DNA of 46,596 nucleotides from an uncultured Clostridia bacterium (GCA_947625915.1 CANQPX010000014.1:1-46596); one strand, 5' to 3'; counted from the first letter of the stretch, positions 14,733-23,182 are shown. The notes: generated from the letters alone by a model not told the origin. Numbers and translations: made by a program.

Positions 14733-15923
14733 GGGTTGAGAGTTGAGAGTTAAGATACTGACGGGGTTTTGAGGTATTTTTTTCTAATCTCTTTGTTTAT
14801 CTTATAACCCTTTTTGCCATTTCTTGCGAGGGGAAGACAACCATAAGGGAAGAGGAAACCCGAGCGGGGGGTGGGGGACGGTCGGTGGGGTTCTCTATTT
14901 CTCTTTTCTTATATTTTACTTTGTGAAAATTTCTTAATTTTATGTTTCGGGGGACAGAACCTTTAGGAAAGGGAGAACCCGAACGCGGAGCGCTTTTAAC
15001 AAAAGCATAGCAAAATTATTTTTGTTTCTTGTGCGAGGGGCAGACAACCATAAGGGACGGGGAAACCCGAGCGTCCCTATGGACGCTCGCCGGTTTTCCC
15101 CTTCCCTTAGGTTTTCTCCCCTCGCGCTCCCCATTTTCCTTCAACCTTTCCCCTTCCACGCTCGCTATGCTCGAAGTTGAAAATATAGAAGAAAAAACTT
15201 AGTTTTCTGGAACGAGAAAAGCGATGGCTACGGGTTCTTTGGTTTTGCTTATCTTAGTACGAGCGTTCTAATGTCAGATGAAAATTAAAGAAGAATAGTA
15301 TTTCTAAACAATAGATTTTCTTTTTGCGGAGTCCTTTCCCGTGTAGAACTCTATAATTGTTGAATATCAAACTAACAGTAGAACTCTCGTACCAAGAAAA
15401 GAATTCTAAGGGCTTGCGTTGATTTTTCCTTCTATGTTATAGAGCATAAGGAAATTTTTTCTATAATATCAACTTTAGGATAGCGAGCGTGGAGAGGGAT
15501 AGGGTTGGGGAGTGGGGGGCACGGGGGGCAGAACCGCAGGGGAAGGGAGAACCCGTGCGAGCGTCCCTGTTAATTTTTCGGGTTCGCCCTTCCCGGAAGG
15601 TTCTGCCCCCCGAAAACTCCAAAAGAGGGTTATAAACAAAATAAAAAATAAGAAAAGAGAACTAAAAAACCCCACCGACCGTCCCCCACCCACCCATGCT
15701 CGGGTTTCCCCTTCCCTTATGGTTGTCTGCCCCTCGCAAGAGGTAAAATAGGTTATAAACAAAATAAAAAGATAAGAAAAGCAAACTAAAAACCGTCAGT
15801 GAAAAGAACATCAAAACTTTAGGCGCAGGCTCAAAACATCAGAAAAACAAAACTACGCCCAAAAGCCCGCGGGGGCTCCCCGCCTCAGCCTGCCTCAACT
15901 CTCCACTCTTAACTCTCAAAACT
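14733..15923. repeat. Element B: 1.2-kb imperfect palindrome with nested hairpins
   Basis: Left and right halves are imperfect inverted copies about a centre near 15325. Matching arms include 14733-14755 with 15893-15920, 14826-14892 with 15668-15738 (with a 22-bp exact stretch, 14871-14892 against 15668-15689), CCACGCTCGCTAT (15156-15168) with 15480-15492, and TACGAG-containing stretches near 15250-15280 with 15367-15399. Each arm also holds its own long hairpin, at 15033-15125 and at 15522-15612, built from the unit GCGAGGGGCAGACAACC. No transposase is present. A partial copy lies at 1-200. Confidence 0.85.
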
Positions 15924-15927
15924 GTCC

Positions 15928-15944
15928 GGCAGGCTTCGCCTGCC
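15928..15944. repeat. GC-rich hairpin at the right end of element B
   Basis: GGCAGGC (15928-15934) pairs with GCCTGCC (15938-15944) over a three-base loop. It sits directly after the right arm of the palindrome. A similar hairpin, GCAGGCT/AGCCTGC, occupies the equivalent place in the partial copy near 183-198. Confidence 0.6.
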
Positions 15945-16073
15945 ACCCAACACTATGATACATTGTACCATAAATCCGTCAGTTAAGCAATACAAATAAT
16001 AAATAATTTCCTGCGTATTTTTTGTTAATATCTCCAATACAAAAAAATAAAAAAGTTATTTCCGCATTTTCCC

Positions 16074-16102
16074 TTGACCTTGTGAAAATTATGTGGTAAA
16101 AT
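16074..16102 (+). promoter_or_regulatory. Promoter for the hydrolase/condensation/carrier/ligase cluster
   Basis: TTGACC (16074-16079) and TAAAAT (16097-16102) are separated by 17 bp. The expected transcription start is near 16109, immediately before a 17-bp dyad. Confidence 0.75.
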
Positions 16103-16115
16103 TAATATAGTAAAT

Positions 16116-16132
16116 TTCGACCGACAGTCGAA
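16116..16132. promoter_or_regulatory. Candidate operator 1 (TTCGAC-N5-GTCGAA)
   Basis: The dyad TTCGACCGACAGTCGAA begins about 7 bases after the expected transcription start, where a bound repressor would block initiation or early elongation. The same half-sites with the same spacing recur at 16205-16221. Confidence 0.65.
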
Positions 16133-16136
16133 GATC

Positions 16137-16198
16137 CCCACCAAAAAATAAAAACCGGATTTTGCAGTGCCGCTTCGGCGTCGGCTTTATTTTTTTGG
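16137..16198 (+). promoter_or_regulatory. Leader hairpin between the two dyads
   Basis: CCAAAAAATAAAAACCG pairs with CGGCTTTATTTTTTTGG at all but three positions, enclosing a GCCGCTTCGGC stem-loop. The inner GC hairpin followed by TTTATTTTTTT also looks like an intrinsic terminator, so the leader may attenuate transcription. Confidence 0.5.
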
Positions 16199-16204
16199 AC
16201 ATTT

Positions 16205-16221
16205 TTCGACTGATAGTCGAA
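16205..16221. promoter_or_regulatory. Candidate operator 2 (TTCGAC-N5-GTCGAA)
   Basis: TTCGACTGATAGTCGAA shares both half-sites with operator 1 and lies 89 bp further on. The flanks extend the palindrome to 11-bp arms (16201-16225). It lies 42 bp before the hydrolase start. Confidence 0.65.
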
Positions 16222-16263
16222 AAATCAAAACACGATCCTATTATGAAAGGAATGCAGATATTT

Positions 16264-17232
16264 ATGAGACCTTTTCTTACTGCCGCAGGTATCGCAGGCG
16301 CAGCCGCAGCTGCGGGTACAGTGGGCGCTTTTGCTGCGGCGTATACGCTCTTTGAACGAGTTATCCCAAGACAGACCGAACTGAGAGTCGATATCGGCGA
16401 AATGGCTGACCTCGACCGGTGGGAGGAATATAAGAAGATCATTCACCCTAATAAGGAGTGGCTTGCCGCAAGAAAAATGGAGCATATTACCATCACGGCG
16501 AGAGATAAGATAACACTTCACGGCGACTATGTTCCTGCGGATAATGATACCGATACGATAGTTATAGCTTTCCACGGATATACGGGCAGCGGTATGTCGG
16601 ACTGCGCTTCGATCGCAGCTTTCTTTCTGAAAAAAGGCTTTGACTGCCTTATCGTTGATAACCGCGCTCATGGCAAAAGCGAGGGCGATTATGTGGGATT
16701 CGGCATACTCGACAGATACGATTGCCTCGGCTGGATAAGATATGTCTGCGAACGCTTCGGAAATGATAAGAAAATTATCCTTTACGGCGTTTCAATGGGC
16801 GCGTCAACGGTTGTTATGACCGCGGGATTTTTACAGCTGCCAAAAAACGTAAAGGCAATAATTTCCGACTGCGCGTTTACTTCCCCATATGACGTTTTCG
16901 CGCATATACTCAAAAGAGATTACCACCTGCCGCCGTTCCCCGTAATGAATATAAACAACGAGCTTTGCAGACGGAAAGCGGGTTACGGCTTTGACGACTA
17001 TTCCACCCTTACAGCCGTAAAGACCACAGACCGCCCAATTCTCTTTATCCATGGCGAAAATGATAACTTCGTTCCAACATGGATGAGCGAGAAAAACTAC
17101 CTTGCCTGCGCTTCTCCGAAAGAACTGCTGATAGTTCCCAACGCGGGTCACGCAGCAAGTTACTACGAGAACGTTCCTCTTTACGAAAAGACCGTATCGG
17201 ATTTCCTCGGAAAATACCTGAATGAACAATGA
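16264..17232 (+). CDS. Alpha/beta hydrolase, membrane-anchored
   Basis: A 322-residue alpha/beta hydrolase. An N-terminal hydrophobic Ala/Gly-rich segment (about residues 3-25) is a likely membrane anchor or signal. The core shows the nucleophile elbow YGVSMGAST (G-x-S-x-G), an oxyanion region VIAFHGYTGSG, the acid in HGENDNFVPT, and the catalytic His in NAGHAASYY. Family members are esterases, lipases or thioesterases; the substrate is not evident. It starts the condensation/carrier/ligase cluster, so release or hydrolysis of a carrier-bound acyl product is possible. Starts at 16243, 16252 and 16264 are all in frame; 16264 is taken because AAAGGA lies upstream, but spacing is long. Confidence 0.82.
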   Translation: MRPFLTAAGIAGAAAAAGTVGAFAAAYTLFERVIPRQTELRVDIGEMADLDRWEEYKKIIHPNKEWLAARKMEHITITARDKITLHGDYVPADNDTDTIVIAFHGYTGSGMSDCASIAAFFLKKGFDCLIVDNRAHGKSEGDYVGFGILDRYDCLGWIRYVCERFGNDKKIILYGVSMGASTVVMTAGFLQLPKNVKAIISDCAFTSPYDVFAHILKRDYHLPPFPVMNINNELCRRKAGYGFDDYSTLTAVKTTDRPILFIHGENDNFVPTWMSEKNYLACASPKELLIVPNAGHAASYYENVPLYEKTVSDFLGKYLNEQ

Positions 17233-17248
17233 AAAGAGGTTTTTTGAT

Positions 17249-18658
17249 ATGAAAGAATTCAACATCAACGGTGCGGTAATGCAGTGTTACCCATTGACTG
17301 CCGCGCAAAGACTGCATAATTACACAATAAAATATGCACCGCATCAGGTGCTTTGCATTGGCACGGGATTTTACGTTGAGCAGGACGTGGATTTTGCTTT
17401 GCTGAAAGAAGCGATTTACGAATCGTATAAGCGGTTCGACTCAATGCGGCTGCGCTTCGTTCAGGATACTGACGGAACGGTATATCAGTATGTATGCCCG
17501 TTTGAGGAAAGAGAGATAGGATTTTTCGATTTTTCATCATGGAACGAGGAAGACGCTCACAACGAGATGAAAAAGTGGACTGCCGTTCCATTCGAGCGGT
17601 TCAATTCACCAATGAATCAGGTGGTAATGATAAAACTTCCCGGCGGCTACAACGGAGTTTATCTGAAAGTCGATCACATGACAATGGATTCAAGTTCCAT
17701 AATCGCTTTTGACAGCGATGTGCTGGCAATTTACTGTGCAAAAAAATACGGCACGCCCATGCCGAAATACGACCCTATGCCGTATCTTGACGCGGTAAAG
17801 AAAGATCTTGAGTATGAAGCGGGTTCTCCCGCAAAACAGCGCGATACCGAGTTCTGGGCGGAGGAACTCGCAAAGAAAGAGCCTATGTATACCGATTTCA
17901 CGGGAATGGGACGTCTCCTCACAATGCGCCGTGAACTCAACAAGCCGCGTCTCAGAAGCTGCATGGTAGTTTCCCGCGATCCTCGGGCGGATATTTCCGT
18001 TTACTCCCTTGAAAAAGAGCCTTCCGAAAGACTTATGCAGTTCTGTGCGGAAAATAACGTCCCCATGGCAACGCTCCTGCTTATGGGATTGCGCACGGTG
18101 CTTTCAAAATTCAACAACGATGAAAAAGACGTTTCGGTAAAAACTTGTATCGCAAGGCGGGGAACGCTCCTTGAAAAGCGTTCGGGCGGAACAAGGATAC
18201 ACTTCTTCCCGCTGAGAACGGTAATACCGCCAAAGACGAAGTTTATCGACGCTCTGCATATTATCCAAGGAGAGCAGAACAAGATCTTCCGTCATGCAAA
18301 TTACGACCCCATCGCTCTTACAATGGAACGCGGCAAGAGGTACAAGCTTACTCCGGGCGCAAGCTACGAAAGCATGAGCCTGACATATCAGCCCCTTACC
18401 ATAAGACAGCGCGATGCGGAACTTCCCGATGTAAAATATAAAACTTTCTGGTATTCAAACGGCGTTGCGGGACAGCCGCTGTACCTTACGGTAATGCACC
18501 GCACTACGGATAACGGTCTGAATTTCAATTTTGAGTACCGCAAGGACGTTGTTACGGAGTCGGAAATGGAGTATCTTTACTATTACCTCTGTCGGGTGCT
18601 GTTCAGAGGGATAGAGGACAAGGACCGCACTGTCGGTGAAATTCTTGAAATGATATGA
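17249..18658 (+). CDS. Stand-alone condensation-domain protein (NRPS-type acyltransferase)
   Basis: A 469-residue protein filled by one chloramphenicol-acetyltransferase-like condensation domain. It starts with a typical PLTAAQRLHNYT segment. The catalytic motif is DHMTMDS at residues 142-148: the essential second His (143) and Asp (147) of HHxxxDG are kept, while the first His and the Gly are Asp and Ser. No adenylation or carrier domain is fused. The ATG at 17249 follows AAGAGG; a start at 17222 would overlap the hydrolase. A carrier protein and an AMP-ligase follow 16 bp and 274 bp later, so this enzyme probably joins a carrier-bound acyl group to an amine or alcohol. The product is unknown. 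Confidence 0.85.
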   Translation: MKEFNINGAVMQCYPLTAAQRLHNYTIKYAPHQVLCIGTGFYVEQDVDFALLKEAIYESYKRFDSMRLRFVQDTDGTVYQYVCPFEEREIGFFDFSSWNEEDAHNEMKKWTAVPFERFNSPMNQVVMIKLPGGYNGVYLKVDHMTMDSSSIIAFDSDVLAIYCAKKYGTPMPKYDPMPYLDAVKKDLEYEAGSPAKQRDTEFWAEELAKKEPMYTDFTGMGRLLTMRRELNKPRLRSCMVVSRDPRADISVYSLEKEPSERLMQFCAENNVPMATLLLMGLRTVLSKFNNDEKDVSVKTCIARRGTLLEKRSGGTRIHFFPLRTVIPPKTKFIDALHIIQGEQNKIFRHANYDPIALTMERGKRYKLTPGASYESMSLTYQPLTIRQRDAELPDVKYKTFWYSNGVAGQPLYLTVMHRTTDNGLNFNFEYRKDVVTESEMEYLYYYLCRVLFRGIEDKDRTVGEILEMI

Positions 18659-18674
18659 AAAGGAGAAGATCATC

Positions 18675-18902
18675 ATGCTTGAAAAATTAAAAGAACTTAT
18701 TTGCAATTACGTTGACGTTGCCCCCGAGGATATCAAACCCGAGTCAAGATTTATCGACGATCTCGGTTTCAATTCCTATGACTTTATGAGCCTTCTGGGC
18801 GAATTGGAGGAAACTCTCGGAGTTCAGGTGGACGAGCAGGAAGTCATGAAGCTCCATACCGTTGATGAAGCGGTAAAATATCTTGAAACGCTGAAAAAAT
18901 AA
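18675..18902 (+). CDS. Acyl/peptidyl carrier protein
   Basis: A 75-residue free-standing carrier protein. The four-helix pattern is intact and the phosphopantetheine site is Ser34 in DDLGFNSYDF, a slight variant of the common DSL motif. It is acidic, as expected. An AGGAGAAG site precedes the ATG. Lying between a condensation-domain gene and an AMP-ligase gene, it is probably dedicated to this cluster rather than to fatty-acid synthesis. No phosphopantetheinyl transferase is in the window. Confidence 0.93.
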   Translation: MLEKLKELICNYVDVAPEDIKPESRFIDDLGFNSYDFMSLLGELEETLGVQVDEQEVMKLHTVDEAVKYLETLKK

Positions 18903-18932
18903 TTTTACCGACAAATCACGGGAGGAATAATA

Positions 18933-20486
18933 ATGGACAAAAATTCTGTAAAAACACTTGCCGATCTTGTGTGCGCTTCAGCTGCCGAATACGGAGAAAA
19001 GGCGTTCATAAAAGAAAAAGACGGCAAAGAGATCGCCGAAACTTCATTTAAGGGTTTTAAGGACAGCTGCCTGAAAGTCACCGCTTTCCTGAACGGAATT
19101 TCCGAAGGAAAAAAACTCCACGCGGCTGTTATCGGCGGAACAAGTTCGATGTATCTGGAAAGTTATTTCGGAACGGTCATGGGCGGGAACGTTATCGTTC
19201 CCCTTGACGCACAGCTTGCCTGTGAGGATATATGCGAACTCATGGAACGCGCGGACGTGACGGTGTTTTTCTTTGATGTGAGGTATGCGCCGATGCTGCC
19301 TGCAATAAAAAAAGCTTGCCCGAGGATAAAAACATATGTGGCTTTTAAGGATACCGAGGGCGCGGACACTTCAATAACAAAAATAATTTCGGAAATTTCC
19401 CCTGCGGAGCCCGCAAAAACAGCTCCTTCCGACCTTGCGGCAATAGATTACACTTCGGGAACTACGGGAAAGGCAAAGGGCGTTATGCTTTCCCACGGGA
19501 ACCTTATCGACAACGCTATGTGTCAGGACGGGGAAAGTTCGCCCGAAGATACGCTGCTTACCGTTCTTCCGGTGCATCATATCTACTGCTTCACTTGTGA
19601 TATACTGCTTTCATTGAGATACGGCGCAACGCTCTGCGTAAACGATTCGATGATGAGAATTGCGCAAAATCTGAAACTTTTTCAGCCCACAATTATCCTG
19701 CTTGTGCCGATGATAATCGAAACGCTTTACAAGCAGATAATGGCTGCCGCTTCGGCAAAGCCCGATATCCCTCCCGCTGCCATAGCACAGTCTGTGTTCG
19801 GCGGAAGATTGAAGGGCATATACAGCGGCGGCGCATATCTTGCTCCCGACCTTATCACAGGTTACAATGAACTGGGGATACCCATTGCACAGGGCTATGG
19901 AATGACCGAGTGTTCCCCGAGGATATCTACCGCAAGCTTTGATGACAAGAACGCGGGAAACAGCGTCGGAACTATAGTAAACGGCTGCCAAGTCCGCATT
20001 GAGGACGGCGAGATAGTTGTAAAAAGCCCGTCGGTAATGCAGGGATATTATAAAGACGACGCGGCGACAAAAGAAGTTCTTACCGCTGACGGCTGGCTGC
20101 ATACGGGAGATCTTGGATTTGTTGACGAAACGTCTCATGTCCACATAACGGGACGAAAGAAAAATCTCATTATTCTCAGCAACGGTGAGAACGTTTCTCC
20201 CGAGGAGATAGAAAACAAGTTCATTACCGTTGATTCTGTTCTGGAAGTACTTGTTTACGCGGAGGACGGAGTTATAACGGCGGAAGTGTTCCCGAACGGT
20301 GACATATGCGGCGGAATGACAAAAGAGGAGGCAGCAAAACTCATTTACGGCGAAGTCATGAAAATAAACAAAACGCTCACTTCTTCAAAGATGATACACA
20401 GGCTGCGCATACGCGATACGGAATTTGAAAAGACCACTTCCAAGAAAATAAAGCGTCAGCAGTCCGTTCAGGGCGAGCAGGTATAA
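18933..20486 (+). CDS. AMP-dependent acyl/aryl ligase (ANL superfamily)
   Basis: A 517-residue adenylate-forming enzyme. It has the ATP loop YTSGTTGKAKG (residues 173-183), the A5-type motif GYGMTECSP, the GWLHTGDLG motif, GRKKNLIILSNGENVSPEEIE, and the C-terminal catalytic lysine region TTSKKIKRQ, so both half reactions appear possible. It resembles long-chain acyl-CoA synthetases and stand-alone adenylation domains alike; loading of the adjacent carrier protein is the simplest reading. GGGAGGAATAATA precedes the ATG. The substrate-binding pocket cannot be decoded with confidence by eye. Confidence 0.9.
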   Translation: MDKNSVKTLADLVCASAAEYGEKAFIKEKDGKEIAETSFKGFKDSCLKVTAFLNGISEGKKLHAAVIGGTSSMYLESYFGTVMGGNVIVPLDAQLACEDICELMERADVTVFFFDVRYAPMLPAIKKACPRIKTYVAFKDTEGADTSITKIISEISPAEPAKTAPSDLAAIDYTSGTTGKAKGVMLSHGNLIDNAMCQDGESSPEDTLLTVLPVHHIYCFTCDILLSLRYGATLCVNDSMMRIAQNLKLFQPTIILLVPMIIETLYKQIMAAASAKPDIPPAAIAQSVFGGRLKGIYSGGAYLAPDLITGYNELGIPIAQGYGMTECSPRISTASFDDKNAGNSVGTIVNGCQVRIEDGEIVVKSPSVMQGYYKDDAATKEVLTADGWLHTGDLGFVDETSHVHITGRKKNLIILSNGENVSPEEIENKFITVDSVLEVLVYAEDGVITAEVFPNGDICGGMTKEEAAKLIYGEVMKINKTLTSSKMIHRLRIRDTEFEKTTSKKIKRQQSVQGEQV

Positions 20487-20526
20487 AAACAAAAGAACAA
20501 AAACTTTCAAAAAAATATGTGAACAG

Positions 20527-20575
20527 TCCGCTGTCAGACCGTGTTTACCGCAGTCAGGCAGCGGATATTATTTTT
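20527..20575 (+). terminator. Terminator after the ligase gene
   Basis: TCCGCTG (20527-20533) pairs with CAGCGGA (20559-20565), extended inward by six further positions with one mismatch, and is followed by TATTATTTTT. It ends the hydrolase-to-ligase operon and separates it from the nicotinamidase promoter. Confidence 0.75.
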
Positions 20576-20625
20576 GCGGAACAAAAAATATTTCGTGGAA
20601 GATCCAAGGTTTTTGGCTAAAGCTA

Positions 20626-20654
20626 TTGAAATAACGAAAATGTTGTATTATAAT
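20626..20654 (+). promoter_or_regulatory. Promoter for the nicotinamidase-pncB operon
   Basis: TTGAAA (20626-20631) and TATAAT (20649-20654) have 17-bp spacing, 40 bp before the nicotinamidase start. Confidence 0.8.
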
Positions 20655-20693
20655 AAAATCATCAGGAAAAATATATCGAAAGGATGGTGCCTG

Positions 20694-21365
20694 ATGAAAA
20701 AATTTACCAATGATCGCCTTGAAGCCTGTATCGGCGGGCTGAAAAATATTTCGGAAGAGATATCTTCCGCTGCGGCAGCGGATATTTCGGAATTTGACCC
20801 GAAAAAGACTGAACTTATAATAGTTGATGTGGTGAACGGCTTTATACGCTTCGGCGCAATGGCTTCTCCGCTTGTGGAAAGCATTATTTCTCCTATTGCG
20901 GAACTTATGGATATATGCAGCAGGAAAAATATACCTGTAATTGCATTTGCGGACTGCCATTCGGAAAACTGCGAGGAATTTTCGGCTTTCCCGCCTCACT
21001 GCATTGAAAATACTCCCGAATCGGAACTTGTGGACGAACTAAAAGCAAAAGGCGGCTATACGCTGATAAAGAAAAATTCCACCAACGGTTTCCATGAAAA
21101 TGCTTTCAAAGAGCATATCAGTGCTTCCGATAAGGATACTTTTATCATAACGGGGGATTGCACCGACATATGCGTTTTGCAGCTCTGTCTGGCTCTGAAA
21201 ACTTATTTTACGCAGAAAGATCTGCCATGCAGCATAGTTGTTCCGATAAACTGCGTGGAGACTTACGATGCGCCGAACCATAATGCGGAACTTATGGATC
21301 TTGCCGCATATAAAATAATGAAAGACAGCGGGATAAGATTTGTTTCGGAAATAACGGCAAAATAA
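20694..21365 (+). CDS. Nicotinamidase-like cysteine hydrolase (isochorismatase family)
   Basis: A 223-residue isochorismatase-fold enzyme. The triad is visible: Asp in IIVDVVNGF, Lys in LIKKNSTNGF and Cys in GDCTDICVLQ. A metal-site pattern is seen around FADCHSENCEEFSAFPPHC. Placed 29 bp before nicotinate phosphoribosyltransferase, the expected reaction is nicotinamide to nicotinate, so pncA function is likely. Sequence of this fold alone does not exclude other amides. The ATG at 20694 follows AAAGGA and lies 40 bp past a good promoter; the upstream in-frame start at 20541 lies before that promoter. Confidence 0.85.
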   Translation: MKKFTNDRLEACIGGLKNISEEISSAAAADISEFDPKKTELIIVDVVNGFIRFGAMASPLVESIISPIAELMDICSRKNIPVIAFADCHSENCEEFSAFPPHCIENTPESELVDELKAKGGYTLIKKNSTNGFHENAFKEHISASDKDTFIITGDCTDICVLQLCLALKTYFTQKDLPCSIVVPINCVETYDAPNHNAELMDLAAYKIMKDSGIRFVSEITAK

Positions 21366-21393
21366 TATTTTTATTAAAAAGGGGCAGTTTAAT

Positions 21394-22839
21394 ATGAAGA
21401 ACGATAACAGGAACCTTACACTTCTTACCGACTTTTACGAACTTACTATGGCTAACGGATATTTCGAGAACGGAATGGGAGATATAATATCTTACTTCGA
21501 TATGTTTTTCCGCGACGTTCCCGACGGCGGAGGATTTGCCATAATGTGCGGTCTGGAACAGCTTATAGAGTATATGGAAGGGCTGCGCTTCGATGAAGAT
21601 GATATAGAATTCCTAAGAAGCAAAAAAATATTCAGCGAAGCTTTTCTCGAATATCTGAAAAATTTTAGGTTCTGCTGTGATGTGTGGGCTGTTCCCGAAG
21701 GAACGCCCATATTCCCCGGGGAACCGATAGTTACGGTAAGAGGTCCTGCGATACAGGCGCAGTTCGTTGAAACGATGGTGCTGATATGCATAAACCACCA
21801 GAGCCTTATCGCTACGAAAGCAAACCGCATCGTCCGTGCCGCGGAAGGCAGACCGGTAATGGAATTCGGTTCCCGCCGCGCACAGGGCTGCGACGGAGCG
21901 ATATACGGCGCGAGAGCGGCATATATCGCGGGCTGCTGCGGAACTGCCTGTACGGTATCGGACAAAGAGGACGGCGTTCCCGCACTGGGAACTATGGCTC
22001 ATTCGTGGGTGCAGATGTTCGATACGGAACTTGAAGCGTTCAGAGCGTACGCAAAATGTTACCCGAAGGGAACTACACTTCTTGTAGACACTTACAACGT
22101 CCTGAGATCGGGACTTCCCAACGCCATAACCGTTTTCAAGGAGATGCGCGAAAGGGGAGAAAAGCCCGCGGGAATACGCATTGACAGCGGCGATATAACT
22201 TACCTTTCAAAGCGGGCAAGGCAGATGCTGGATGATGAGGGTTTCAAAGATGTGAAGATCGTTGCGTCTAACTCTCTTGACGAGTACATCATAAGAGATA
22301 TCCTCGTACAAGGAGCAAAAGTCGACAGCTTCGGCGTCGGCGAAAGAATGATAACTTCAAAGTCAGAACCTGTTTTCGGCGGGGTATATAAACTTGCGGC
22401 AATAGAAAAGAACGGCGAGATAGTTCCGAAAATAAAACTTTCCGAAAATACGTCAAAGATAACAAATCCCGATTTCAAGGAAGTATGGAGACTTTTTGAC
22501 ACTTCCACGGGAAAGGCGATAGCCGATGTCCTGACCTGTCGTGGAGAACTTATTGACGATACAAGACCTTATGAGATATTCGATCCCGATCATACCTATA
22601 AGCGCAAGACTCTGGAGCATTTCAGCGCGGTGCGTCTTATGGAACAGATCTTTGAGGACGGAAAGTGCGTTTATGACCGTCCGTCTACCGAGGATATACG
22701 GGAATATTGCTCTGCGCAGCTTGATACTATCTGGGACGAGGTAAAACGCTTTGAATATCCGCATAAATATTATGTAGACCTTTCACAGCAGCTGTGGAAC
22801 AAGAAAAACGCTCTTCTGAGACAGGAATACAAGGCTTAA
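21394..22839 (+). CDS. pncB: Nicotinate phosphoribosyltransferase
   Basis: A 481-residue enzyme that joins nicotinate to PRPP to form nicotinate mononucleotide, using ATP. The N-terminus LLTDFYELTMANGYF is characteristic, followed by FFRDVPDGGGFAIMCGL, the EFGSRRAQG motif, GTMAHSW with the phosphohistidine-type His, LVDTYNV, and IRIDSGDI for the ribosyl phosphate site. AAGGGG precedes the ATG. With the nicotinamidase-like gene upstream and nadE at 12778-14700, it completes much of the NAD salvage route in one neighbourhood. Element A copy 2 follows. Confidence 0.96.
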   Translation: MKNDNRNLTLLTDFYELTMANGYFENGMGDIISYFDMFFRDVPDGGGFAIMCGLEQLIEYMEGLRFDEDDIEFLRSKKIFSEAFLEYLKNFRFCCDVWAVPEGTPIFPGEPIVTVRGPAIQAQFVETMVLICINHQSLIATKANRIVRAAEGRPVMEFGSRRAQGCDGAIYGARAAYIAGCCGTACTVSDKEDGVPALGTMAHSWVQMFDTELEAFRAYAKCYPKGTTLLVDTYNVLRSGLPNAITVFKEMRERGEKPAGIRIDSGDITYLSKRARQMLDDEGFKDVKIVASNSLDEYIIRDILVQGAKVDSFGVGERMITSKSEPVFGGVYKLAAIEKNGEIVPKIKLSENTSKITNPDFKEVWRLFDTSTGKAIADVLTCRGELIDDTRPYEIFDPDHTYKRKTLEHFSAVRLMEQIFEDGKCVYDRPSTEDIREYCSAQLDTIWDEVKRFEYPHKYYVDLSQQLWNKKNALLRQEYKA

Positions 22840-22872
22840 AAAAGTTCAGGGCAACACCAAACAAAGAAAGGA

Positions 22873-22893
22873 GATACTTGCTTTACAAGCATT
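22873..22893 (+). repeat. 21-bp direct repeat, left copy
   Basis: A 21-base sequence starting GATACTTGCTTTAC and ending AAGCATT recurs exactly at 23259-23279. The two copies bracket element A copy 2, at a separation of 386 bp. Each holds a short CTTG/CAAG inverted repeat. Confidence 0.85.
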
Positions 22894-22968
22894 CAGAATG
22901 TCGAAAAACTAAAAACAGGCGCGGACGAACTAAAAAACGAAAAACAAAACTTTGCCCGAAAAGCTGGT

Positions 22969-23182
22969 CGAGCTGAGCCCAGCTCGCGGGGTCGAGGGGC
23001 GGAGCCCTCGCCGCCGTCCGCAGACGGCGGAACTCCTAATGCCTTTAGGCGCCTCTGCAAAAGGGTGAATTGCCGCTGTAAGCGGCAAGAGGGGAACGCT
23101 CTGCAAGAGAGAGCGTTCCCCTTGGCATTAACGGTTAATACCATTTAAGCCTTGCAAAACAGCCCGGTGAGCTGTTTTGCAA
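22969..23182 (-). repeat. Element A, copy 2 (minus orientation)
   Basis: In reverse orientation the order of hairpins matches copy 1: a 12-bp stem at 23152-23163/23171-23182 with the complement of the loop TCACCGG, a 13-bp stem with 7-base loop at 23090-23102/23110-23122, TTGCCGCT/AGCGGCAA at 23070-23088, CCGCCGTC/GACGGCGG at 23011-23030, and CGAGCTG/CAGCTCG at 22969-22986. Stem bases differ from copy 1 but pairing is kept in each. Confidence 0.9.

Larger units (their letters stand above)
14701..16073. other. Gene-free 1.4-kb region, mostly element B palindrome
   Basis: No ORF here has a credible start, codon use or homology signal. The stretch from 14733 to 15944 is occupied by the palindromic element described separately. 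15945-16073 is AT-rich with nothing recognised before the hydrolase promoter. Confidence 0.8.

Noticed and set aside
15249-15280. CTTAGTACGAG resembling the 23S rRNA sarcin-ricin region
   Set aside because: Only about 11 bases match and the flanks do not follow 23S rRNA; it is part of the palindrome arm.
15475-15762. ORFs of 79-95 residues in the palindromic region
   Set aside because: They run through the hairpin units and have low-complexity translations without a binding site.
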